The position numbers and the translations under genes are program-made. From the NCBI GenBank assembly GCA_024688685.1, contig JAILDX010000004.1:124001-188000 (forward strand): a stretch of 64,000 bases of DNA. Reading direction: 5' to 3'. The notes beneath the pieces are model-generated. The model had not been told where the DNA came from. It saw only the letters and a list, made by a program, of their open reading frames with translations, and did no database searches. Shown piece by piece: positions 8,724-15,870 of the stretch. This stretch comes from Saccharofermentans sp. GTDB lineage: Bacteria; Bacillota; Clostridia; Saccharofermentanales; Saccharofermentanaceae. The stretch's first letter is position 1. The number at the start of each line of letters is the position of its first letter.

Positions 8724-9974
8724 TTAAACATCAAACATTTTTAGTAAATCATCAAATGTATCTGCTCTTCTGATCAGTTTTACGGCTCCGTCACTGCCGA
8801 TAAGTATCTCGGCAGGTCTCAGCCTGCAGTTATAGTTCGAGCTCATTGAATAGCCGTATGCACCTGCATCAAGAACACAAAGTATGTCACCCCTTCTGAT
8901 AACAGGAAGATCACGCTCCCTGGCGATGATATCACCTGTTTCACAGATGTTCCCGACGACATTTACGTTCTGTCTGTCACCCTCATAAACAGGCTTTCCG
9001 TCTCTGATCACTTCTATATCGTGCCAGGAATCATACATTGAAGGTCTGACGAGAATATTCATTCCAAGATCAGTCCCTGCAAAGAGTTTTCCGGAATTAT
9101 TCTTTGTAGCATAAACCCTGCCAAGAAGAACACCGCTCTCGCAAGGGATAAACCTGCCCGGTTCAGCCTTGAAAACAGGGGTGCTGCCGTACTCTTTGAC
9201 AAAATCGTCGAGGATGGCTTCCATTCCCTCTGTCAGTCTCTGGAAATCGAAAGGCTGCTCATCCTGTGAGACCTTGTGGTAAGGGACTCCTATTCCTCCG
9301 CCGAAATCGATAAACTCAAGACCGGGGAAGTTCATCGCCATATGGAGCAGATTCCTTGATGCCGTAATATACGGGTCTGCATTCATAAACAGCGATCCTA
9401 TATGCTGTGTAACCTCAACTATCTTTAAGTCATATTTGCCCGCAACTTCAAGGAGCGCAGGGATCTGATCGTCAGTGATCGCAAACTTTGTATTCTTACC
9501 TGCTGTCACGACTTTCTCGTGATGGCCTGCACCTACGCCCGGATTAAGCCTTACGGCTATCTTGCTGCCGGGAGCGATCTTTCCCCAGCTCTCAACCTGA
9601 TCAACACTGTCAAGACTTGTCAGGATACCATTATCATATGCGAACTTAAGCTCGGATTCTGAAACATTATTCGGAACAAAAAGAATACGGTCTGGAGTAA
9701 AACCCGCATGAAGGAGAAGCCGCAGTTCGCACTCGCTCATCGCATCGCAGTTAAGACCTTCCTCAAGCGCGATCTTAAGGATCGTGAGATTTGAGTTTGC
9801 CTTTATCGAATAATTTGGAGTGAACTTGTATTTTGTGATCATTCGCATGACCTTACGCATTGAATCACGAAGGATATCCTCATTATATACGTAAAGTGGC
9901 GAACCAAACTGAGCTAACATCTGCTCGGGATCGTTACCTTTGAAAAAACCGGATGACTCAATAAAAGACTTCAT
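8724..9974 (-). CDS. lysA: Diaminopimelate decarboxylase
   Basis: 416 residues, typical length. This PLP enzyme makes L-lysine from meso-diaminopimelate, the last step of lysine synthesis. The PLP lysine is in YSIKANSN near residue 55; HIGS, the glycine-rich DFGGGIG phosphate-binding segment, EPGRFI and the CETGD plus GAYGYSMSSNYN segments of the active site are all seen. Its ATG directly follows the stop of the MutS-like gene, with a GGGGGAG ribosome site inside that gene's end. dapA and dapB lie in a separate operon at 21-23 kb. The 100 bases downstream to the next promoter contain no clear terminator. Confidence 0.95.
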   Translation of the reverse strand: MKSFIESSGFFKGNDPEQMLAQFGSPLYVYNEDILRDSMRKVMRMITKYKFTPNYSIKANSNLTILKIALEEGLNCDAMSECELRLLLHAGFTPDRILFVPNNVSESELKFAYDNGILTSLDSVDQVESWGKIAPGSKIAVRLNPGVGAGHHEKVVTAGKNTKFAITDDQIPALLEVAGKYDLKIVEVTQHIGSLFMNADPYITASRNLLHMAMNFPGLEFIDFGGGIGVPYHKVSQDEQPFDFQRLTEGMEAILDDFVKEYGSTPVFKAEPGRFIPCESGVLLGRVYATKNNSGKLFAGTDLGMNILVRPSMYDSWHDIEVIRDGKPVYEGDRQNVNVVGNICETGDIIARERDLPVIRRGDILCVLDAGAYGYSMSSNYNCRLRPAEILIGSDGAVKLIRRADTFDDLLKMFDV

Positions 9975-11801
9975 TTATTCTCCCCCTTTATCGATACCGA
10001 CAAGCTTCATAAGGAATGCTGCGTTGGAGACTCTTGATACTCCTTCTGTAAGCTTGTAATCAAATGTTATATCAGTATCGGTGTATTTCTCCGAGAAGTG
10101 GAAATAAACAATGCTCCCCTTCTTCTCTTCAGTTCTGTCAACGAGCGCATAATCGTGGGTTGTCATCATACCACAGATGTATGGAGCGGACAAATCAGAA
10201 AGAACCGTAAGCGCACCCTCTGTTCTGTCATCTGAATTAGTTCCTCTGAAGATCTCATCTATAAGGAACATCATAGGTCTCTCTTCACGCCCTGCATCCA
10301 CAATACCTGCTATCCTTACGAGTTCAGCTTTGAATGTACTCATATTCTCTTCAATGCTGTCAACGATCCTCATAGACGACATGATACGCATCCTGCCAAG
10401 CTTAAGTGATTTTGCCGGGACAGGAGCACCCATATAAGCAAGAATCGAACAGATGCCGACAGTCCTGATCATTGTCGTCTTGCCCGACATATTGGAACCG
10501 GTTATAAGAGCGATCTCTGAATCAAGTCTGATCGAGTTAGAAACCCTTGTCAAGGGATCCAGTAGAGGATGGCAGATCGTATCACCGTCAAAGAATGCAT
10601 TCTCAGAAGGGTCATCGCTCTCAACAAATTCGGGATATGTGAATTGTTCAGATGTAAATGCAACCTGCGCCATACTGATAAGGCACTCTATCTCGCCCAG
10701 ATTGTCGAGCATTATATCGTATCTCGTCTCATTCTCACCCTTCCATTTGAGAAGGAGATCATTTGTCAGATAATCGAGCGGGAACACAAGATTGATTACC
10801 AGAGCAAATAACGGCTGGCTTCTCAGATCCGCAATGCTGAGGATGTGACACAGACCCGAAAGCTTTGCAGACATCAGAGAACCGTCTTCAGATCCGCAGA
10901 GGATGAGTTCCTTAAGATACGGGGATTTAAACTCTTTCTCCTCCAAACCTTCTTCAAGCACCGAATACAGTTTGCGTATCATCTTTATCTTCCTGATAGT
11001 GATTCCGGAAGGAAGAACGTTTTTCCCCGTGAAGATGCCTATTCCCCAAACTATAAGATTAACCGCAAGGACTCCGAGAGCGGCAGTCTTTGCGTAAGTA
11101 GGATTAACAAAAACAAATACGATCGGGATTATCCACAGCAGCGGCAGGAGAAATACGACTATCCTGTCTGTTACCGATCTGGTCTTTCCCGGAGCAAGGA
11201 GTTTTGCTATATCACCTGCCTCAGAATCCAGCGGAGCACCAAGTGCGGTCGCCTGAAAGTTCTGCATAAACTCCGGATCTGATGAAATATCCTTTACCGC
11301 TTCCTGAACACTCTTTATATCTTCAACCGATGCACCGGAATTATGCGAGAAAAGCAGTTTGTCAGCAAACCTCTTACGGCCCGCAAACGTCTCGGCACAA
11401 TTGAAAAGTGCATAGACTGATTTCTTTCCGACTATACTCAGATCCTGACAGTAATCGTGGTTCTTTACATAGTATTCATCGCCGTCATAGACGCCTTCAG
11501 ATATACCGTTTATCCTGCTTATGTATCTCTCGTTTACAACCTTGAGATCCCGCATAAAGGCAAGTGTCTTTACCGTCGCAGCATGCATAATGCAAAGAAT
11601 GATAAATACAGCCAGAAACAGACCGCCAACAATGTATATGTAGTTCAGTCCGGCAAAATAGCCCGATGCGAGACAAGCCGCAAAAGCAGCAAATGTTAAA
11701 CCTCTGAAAATACTGAAGCGCAAAGACACCTTCTCAAGGCCGGAAATAGCCTCGGCAATGCCCTCACCGCGTTTCTCAAATGAACTTAGATCAGAACCCA
11801 T
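9975..11801 (-). CDS. Membrane-anchored MutS-like ATPase
   Basis: 608 residues. The C-terminal 200 residues are a MutS domain V: Walker A GSNMSGKTT, Walker B MFLIDEIFRGTNSDDR, and TTHDYALVD. There are no MutS domain I or mismatch-reading motifs, so this is not the repair protein MutS1. The N-terminal half has two pairs of hydrophobic segments (about residues 30-75 and 215-260), which would place the ATPase on the inner face of the membrane. Such MutS-like membrane proteins are known in Bacteroidota and Clostridia but have no established role. It lies between the sirtuin and lysA genes with 12 and 0 bases of spacing. Confidence 0.85.
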   Translation of the reverse strand: MGSDLSSFEKRGEGIAEAISGLEKVSLRFSIFRGLTFAAFAACLASGYFAGLNYIYIVGGLFLAVFIILCIMHAATVKTLAFMRDLKVVNERYISRINGISEGVYDGDEYYVKNHDYCQDLSIVGKKSVYALFNCAETFAGRKRFADKLLFSHNSGASVEDIKSVQEAVKDISSDPEFMQNFQATALGAPLDSEAGDIAKLLAPGKTRSVTDRIVVFLLPLLWIIPIVFVFVNPTYAKTAALGVLAVNLIVWGIGIFTGKNVLPSGITIRKIKMIRKLYSVLEEGLEEKEFKSPYLKELILCGSEDGSLMSAKLSGLCHILSIADLRSQPLFALVINLVFPLDYLTNDLLLKWKGENETRYDIMLDNLGEIECLISMAQVAFTSEQFTYPEFVESDDPSENAFFDGDTICHPLLDPLTRVSNSIRLDSEIALITGSNMSGKTTMIRTVGICSILAYMGAPVPAKSLKLGRMRIMSSMRIVDSIEENMSTFKAELVRIAGIVDAGREERPMMFLIDEIFRGTNSDDRTEGALTVLSDLSAPYICGMMTTHDYALVDRTEEKKGSIVYFHFSEKYTDTDITFDYKLTEGVSRVSNAAFLMKLVGIDKGGE

Positions 11802-11813
11802 CTGCTATTCAGA

Positions 11814-12848
11814 TCATTCCTTACTCTTCTTACTCGAAGTTTTTTTAGCAGTTGTCTTCTTTGGTTCTGCCTTTTTCTTGTCAGAAGTCTTCTTATCAGC
11901 AGTCTTCTTGGAAGTTGCAGCTTTCTTTGCTGTTGTTGTCGTCTTTGCTGCAGGCTTTTTTGCATCAGCCTTCTTGTCGTCAGCCTTTTTAGCAGCAGGT
12001 TTCTTTGCAGTCGCTGTTTTCTTAGCAGTTGCTGTCTTCTTTGCTGCCGGCTTCTTCGCCGTAGTTTTCTTTGCAGGTACAGCCTTAGGGATTGCACTGT
12101 CCAATACTTCGCCGATGCTGTCATGAATGGTAAGCAGCGCCTGAAGATCGAGATATGTTGAGCTCTTGTTGATGATAACGACCTTATCGTGCTTAAGGAA
12201 CTGTGCAAAAGTTGCGGCAGGATAAACCGTAAGAGAAGTTCCGCCGATAATGAGAAGATCAGCCTTCTTTATCGCCTTGATGGCGCCGTCAACATTCTGA
12301 TGTTCAAGATTCTCCTCATAAAGAACAATATCAGGTCTGATCATTCCTCCACACTTGTCGCAGTACGGGATCCCCTCATGCTCAACGATGTAATCGAGCT
12401 TAAACTTCTTTCCGCACTCCATGCAGTAATTACGGAAAACAGATCCGTGGAGCTCGATAGTAGTCTTGCTTCCGGCTTCCTGGTGCAGATTATCGATATT
12501 CTGTGTAATTATAGCCTTGAGCTTTCCCTGCTTCTCCAGCCTTACAAGCGCCTTGTGAGCCTTGTTGGGTTTTGCATTCGGATAGAGGAGCTTACGCTTG
12601 TAGAAATCATAAAACTCAGCAGGATGTTCCAAAAAGAATGTATGCGAAATAATATCGACCGGTCTGTACTTAAGACCGCTCTCCTGATTATAGATACCCT
12701 CTCCGCTTCTGAAATCCGGGATGCCGCTCTCAGTAGAAACGCCCGCGCCGCCGAGAAATACAATATTATCAGCTTCATCAATAAGCTGTCTCAGCTGGTT
12801 GATCTTATTCTCTTTTGCGCCTTCATACCTGTCTAATCTTGTTTCCAT
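11814..12848 (-). CDS. NAD-dependent sirtuin deacylase with histone-H1-like C-terminal tail
   Basis: 344 residues. Residues 1-255 form a complete sirtuin: GGAGVSTESGIPDFRS (33-48), TQNIDNLH, catalytic H134 in ELHGS, zinc cysteines C142, C145, C163 and C166, and GGTSLTVYPA. It should remove acetyl or related groups from lysine with NAD. The last 87 residues (258-344) are almost only Lys, Ala, Thr, Pro, Ser and Asp, in AKKPAAKK-type repeats like eukaryotic histone H1 or bacterial Hc1-type DNA-binding tails. No frameshift joins the two parts; the reading frame is continuous. The tail should be highly basic and disordered. The gene follows the PH-domain gene by 14 bases. Confidence 0.93.
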   Translation of the reverse strand: METRLDRYEGAKENKINQLRQLIDEADNIVFLGGAGVSTESGIPDFRSGEGIYNQESGLKYRPVDIISHTFFLEHPAEFYDFYKRKLLYPNAKPNKAHKALVRLEKQGKLKAIITQNIDNLHQEAGSKTTIELHGSVFRNYCMECGKKFKLDYIVEHEGIPYCDKCGGMIRPDIVLYEENLEHQNVDGAIKAIKKADLLIIGGTSLTVYPAATFAQFLKHDKVVIINKSSTYLDLQALLTIHDSIGEVLDSAIPKAVPAKKTTAKKPAAKKTATAKKTATAKKPAAKKADDKKADAKKPAAKTTTTAKKAATSKKTADKKTSDKKKAEPKKTTAKKTSSKKSKE

Positions 12849-12862
12849 AACAAACCCTCACC

Positions 12863-13297
12863 TCAGATCGGATCGAAATGATCCATAAATCCGCTGCCCA
12901 CATCGTCAAATCCGGCAGCACCGAACATTTCCTTACCGAGAACGCGCTTCTCATTACGTTCCTTCTCAACTATATTGCTGAGAGCCCTGAAAACTCTCTC
13001 GCAGTCCTTAATACTCTCTATCTTCATAGTCGGCAGCGTCTGATCTGCAGTTGATAAAATGATCGTACCCACGCCAAATAGTCTCTGTCCGAGAGATCTT
13101 CTGAGCGTAACATCAAGCACACGGTACAAAAGGATCTCATCGCTTACAACATTAAGAAGTCCCTTCTTCAGATAAAACCTGTTCTCATCGAAACTGTATC
13201 TGGTAAACGATATAGGAAGACCCAGATACCTCTTGCGGTCACTCCATAAAATCTCATCTGTTTGTGCGTATTCAGTCAGTCTGTCAGGCTTACCCAT
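12863..13297 (-). CDS. PH-domain (bPH2-type) protein
   Basis: 144 residues. The segment FYLKKGLLNVVSDEILLYRV followed by DVTLRRSLGQRLFGVGTIIL is the pattern of the bacterial PH (YdbS/bPH2) fold, in which short beta strands alternate with basic turns. There are no membrane segments, unlike many bPH proteins, so it is probably cytosolic. It is the first gene of the minus-strand run PH-sirtuin-MutS-like-lysA. The 172 bases between it and the divergent amidase gene are AT-rich and hold a perfect palindrome at 13351-13365. Function is unknown. Confidence 0.8.
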   Translation of the reverse strand: MGKPDRLTEYAQTDEILWSDRKRYLGLPISFTRYSFDENRFYLKKGLLNVVSDEILLYRVLDVTLRRSLGQRLFGVGTIILSTADQTLPTMKIESIKDCERVFRALSNIVEKERNEKRVLGKEMFGAAGFDDVGSGFMDHFDPI

Positions 13298-13350
13298 TTT
13301 TATCCACCGCCTTAGCTAATATACATTATCACCAAAATTATCGCTGACAA

Positions 13351-13365
13351 CATTATATTATAATG
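13351..13365. promoter_or_regulatory. 7-1-7 palindrome in divergent intergenic region, possible operator
   Basis: CATTATA-T-TATAATG is a perfect inverted repeat with the 7-1-7 geometry of Fur/PerR-family boxes, located between the divergent PH-domain and amidase genes. The region is very AT-rich, so chance is a real alternative. Confidence 0.25.
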
Positions 13366-13469
13366 CATTATCTCAAAAATTACACATTTATTGTATTTAT
13401 ATGACTTCAAACCTCCATAAGTGTTTGATTATAAAGAAAGAATGGTAAAATCAGTAATTGGAGGTAGAT

Positions 13470-14807
13470 ATGGATAACAGTATTGATATTCAGCAAAGAT
13501 TTAAGGAGATCGTAAAAACTCTCCCCGAAGATAAAAAGAAGGCTTTGTACAAGCGTCTCAAAGGTCTTGATGCCGAGGAACGCAACAAAGTGATCGAGAG
13601 CATTGTTCTCAAGGATGAAGAAGTTCATAAGGGCGGTCAGCCTCAGAAAAAGCCGCAGGGCGGTCAGCAGAACAGACCTCCTCAGAATAAGAAGAATAAC
13701 AATTCCGGCAATAAGGCCCGGAAAGGCTCTCAGAAAGGTCAGCAGAAACCTCAGCAAAAGCAGCAGTCCATGCAGCCGCAGAAGTCTCAGCAGCACCAGC
13801 AGCCTAAACAGCAGCAGAAGCCACAGGCAAAGAGCCAGCCTTCCAAGCCTCAGCCAAAGCAGCAGCCCAAGCGGACTAAGCAGCAACCCGTCAAGAATGA
13901 ACCGGTTAAGAAGGAGCACGTTAAGAAGGAACCCGTTAAATCCACTGCCGCCAGCAAGATACTGCTTACTGTTGCAGTCATCATGGCTGTTGGACTTCTC
14001 GGATTCATGGCTTATGTAAAGCGTGCCAACATTATGGAACTCTGGAATACGGTCACAGGAAATACAACACAGGCAACAGATACTACGGAGACAAGCGCTG
14101 TAGAATCAACTGAGCCGTCTGCAACACCAACTCCGACTGTTACATCCACTCCTACCCCCACCCCCGTTCCGCTCGCAGAAGATGCACCGGATCTTACGGG
14201 AATGACTGTCGTTATCGATCCCGGTCATCAGATGACAACGAGCGCCGAGGTTGAGACTGTTGCATCCTGGATGTCAGCGGAGAAGCCCAAGTGTACATGT
14301 GGCGGCGAAGGTGTTTCGACGGGTGTCAGAGAATACGATCTCACTCTCAGGTTCAGCACGATGCTCTGTGAATATCTTGAAGGATGCGGCGCTAACGTGA
14401 TAATGACGAGGACTGAGAACGACGTTGACCTCTCAAATCAGGAGCGCGCCCAGATGGCGACTTCCGCGAACTGTAACCTGTTCCTGAGGATCCACGCAGA
14501 CAGTGCCAACGATTCACTGACATCAGGTATCCAGATGTACGTTCCCTCATCAGGAAACAATCACAAAACGGACAAGACAAGAGCAGACAAACTTGGAGCT
14601 TTGCTGAGCGAAGCGACAGGTCTCACATATAACGGATGCATCGAGACTGAAGTTTACACAGGTCTTAATTATGCAACTTCTGTTCACTCGGTTCAGGTTA
14701 GCCTTGGATATCTCTCCAACAGTGATGACGAGGCGATCATTACCGATGAGGAGATGCAGTACAATATGGTTGTATGTTTCGCACAATTCTGTGCAGAGTA
14801 TAAGTAA
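13470..14807 (+). CDS. Membrane-anchored N-acetylmuramoyl-L-alanine amidase-fold protein (Amidase_3), catalytic Glu apparently replaced
   Basis: 445 residues from the ATG at 13470, chosen because GGAGG ends 5 bases before it; a TTG 12 bases upstream overlaps that site. Residues about 55-150 are a Gln/Lys/Pro-rich cytosolic segment, then one membrane helix (about 167-187), then a Thr/Pro stalk, so the C-terminal domain is outside. That domain (about 245-445) has the Amidase_3 zinc ligands: DPGHQ, an EYDL Glu and RIHAD. The last motif, normally LVExGFLSN with a catalytic Glu, reads VSLGYLSN with S411. A Cys-rich CTCGG insertion sits between the first two ligands. Activity on peptidoglycan is therefore doubtful. 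The zinc-ribbon gene follows after 12 bases. Confidence 0.85.
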   Translation: MDNSIDIQQRFKEIVKTLPEDKKKALYKRLKGLDAEERNKVIESIVLKDEEVHKGGQPQKKPQGGQQNRPPQNKKNNNSGNKARKGSQKGQQKPQQKQQSMQPQKSQQHQQPKQQQKPQAKSQPSKPQPKQQPKRTKQQPVKNEPVKKEHVKKEPVKSTAASKILLTVAVIMAVGLLGFMAYVKRANIMELWNTVTGNTTQATDTTETSAVESTEPSATPTPTVTSTPTPTPVPLAEDAPDLTGMTVVIDPGHQMTTSAEVETVASWMSAEKPKCTCGGEGVSTGVREYDLTLRFSTMLCEYLEGCGANVIMTRTENDVDLSNQERAQMATSANCNLFLRIHADSANDSLTSGIQMYVPSSGNNHKTDKTRADKLGALLSEATGLTYNGCIETEVYTGLNYATSVHSVQVSLGYLSNSDDEAIITDEEMQYNMVVCFAQFCAEYK

Positions 14808-14819
14808 GGAGGTATTTGT

Positions 14820-15320
14820 ATGGATCTGAGCAACCTTGCCGGAAGGATCGATTTCAACAAAGAGTCCAATGAATCAGCTGCCGTTGAGAAGGTTAAGGAG
14901 AGTACACGTGTCATCGTAGACCTTCAGACAGCGATCAACAGACTTGACATCCTTGTTTTCGCTCTCTTTAAGCTTCTTCAGGAGAAGGGCGTTTCAGAAG
15001 ATGAGCTCACGGAAATGGTTGAAGGTATCATAAAGGATTACAACGGTGATGTGTATGCTTACAACCCCATCATGTGTTCCAAGTGCAACATGCCTCTTCA
15101 GGAGACAAAGCAGATTCCGATGCTTGGCAAATGCCTCTACTGCGGAGAACAGCATGTCCTCTACCCTTATCCGATGAGGAAGTCAGCCGATGAGATCAGT
15201 GCTGAGGATACGGATGCGGCAAATGCATCGGCAACTGAGACTGTTACTCCTTCCGCAGAGGCAGAACCTGAACCTGAGCCTTACGATGTGCTCAAAGATC
15301 TCAGATTTGACGAAGAATAA
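14820..15320 (+). CDS. Small zinc-ribbon protein of unknown function
   Basis: 166 residues. The N-terminal half is helical and without a known motif. At about residues 81-105 two pairs of cysteines, CSKC and CLYC, 22 residues apart, make a zinc ribbon. The C-terminus is acidic with a Glu/Pro run. AAGGAGG precedes the ATG, and the gene follows the amidase-fold gene by 12 bases, so the two are cotranscribed. The promoter of tmRNA begins inside its last codons. No function can be assigned. Confidence 0.8.
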   Translation: MDLSNLAGRIDFNKESNESAAVEKVKESTRVIVDLQTAINRLDILVFALFKLLQEKGVSEDELTEMVEGIIKDYNGDVYAYNPIMCSKCNMPLQETKQIPMLGKCLYCGEQHVLYPYPMRKSADEISAEDTDAANASATETVTPSAEAEPEPEPYDVLKDLRFDEE

Positions 15321-15335
15321 ATTCAGTGCTAATAT
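15307..15335 (+). promoter_or_regulatory. Promoter of tmRNA
   Basis: TTGACG (15307-15312) and TAATAT (15330-15335) are 17 bases apart, with the -35 box inside the last codons of the zinc-ribbon gene. The expected start point near 15342 lies about 40 bases before the mature tmRNA 5' end. Confidence 0.7.
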
Positions 15336-15338
15336 TTT

Positions 15339-15380
15339 ATATTCCAATCAGGCGTGAGGAGCTGCACGCCTGCGGAATAT
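15339..15380 (+). other. Leader hairpin abutting the 5' end of tmRNA
   Basis: CAGGCGTG (15349-15356) pairs with CACGCCTG (15365-15372), and ATATTCC/GGAATAT extend the stem so that it ends exactly at 15380, the base before mature tmRNA. There is no T-run, so it is not a terminator. It is probably the part of pre-tmRNA removed by RNase P. Confidence 0.6.
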
Positions 15381-15755
15381 GGGGACGTACCGGTTTCGAC
15401 GGGGTAGTTGAGGTCGGGAAAGCGGGTGGAGGATTCTCGTTGGCCTCCTAAAAAAACGGGAAATGCAAGTAATTGCAAACGATACACAGCTCGTAGCTGC
15501 TTAATCTAGCTACCGTCTGACTTTTATATCTGCGTAAAGGTTATAGACGCGAACTGCAGACCTTACCTGTTAGAGGTTAAACGGGCCAACCTCAATGCAT
15601 AAGCTTTGCCGCATTGTTGTATCTATGAAGCTACCGGACCTGCCGCCTGTCAGCGGGCATAGCGGAAAGGGGAATACTTCAAACACTGACTGCACCCGGA
15701 GAGGTCCCGGAGGATTCTGTTCCGGACAGGGGTTCGATTCCCCTCGTCTCCACCA
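15381..15755 (+). ncRNA. ssrA: Transfer-messenger RNA (tmRNA)
   Basis: The one-piece tmRNA is recognised from its ends: GGGGACG plus the CGGTTTCGACGGGG element at the 5' end and a tRNA-like GGTTCGATTCCC T-arm, acceptor strand CGTCTCC and encoded ACCA at the 3' end, 375 bases in all. The tag reading frame starts at GCA 15475-15477, after AAGTAATT, and ends with TAA at 15502-15504. It encodes ANDTQLVAA, nine residues, with the hydrophobic-AA end that ClpXP recognises. tmRNA frees stalled ribosomes and tags the unfinished protein for degradation. The gene has its own promoter (15307-15335), and a bidirectional terminator lies at 15825-15850. Confidence 0.95.
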
Positions 15756-15762
15756 GACAATG

Positions 15763-15795
15763 AAGAGACTAACCCCTATTGGGTTTTCCTCTTCA
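15763..15795 (+). terminator. Possible first terminator after tmRNA
   Basis: GAAGAG...AACCC pairs with GGGTT...CTCTTC around a short loop just after the tmRNA 3' end. The trailing T-run is poor, so it may be a 3' processing hairpin. Confidence 0.4.
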
Positions 15796-15824
15796 AGAAT
15801 GTTCTTTGTACAATGAACAGATTT

Positions 15825-15850
15825 GAGAGCCACCGTTACCGGTGGCTCTC
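15825..15850. terminator. Bidirectional terminator between tmRNA and the ABC permease gene
   Basis: GAGAGCCACCG pairs perfectly with CGGTGGCTCTC around a 4-base loop, with TTATT after it on the plus strand and AAAT after it on the minus strand. It separates two converging transcripts. Confidence 0.65.
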
Positions 15851-15870
15851 TTATTAGCCGGCTTCAACAA

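Noticed and set aside
13407..13919. Minus-strand Leu-rich frame of 170 codons
   Set aside because: Antisense of the Gln/Lys/Pro-rich segment of the amidase-fold gene.
15339..15380. Terminator before tmRNA
   Set aside because: The hairpin lacks a T-run and lies downstream of a good promoter that must read through it into tmRNA.
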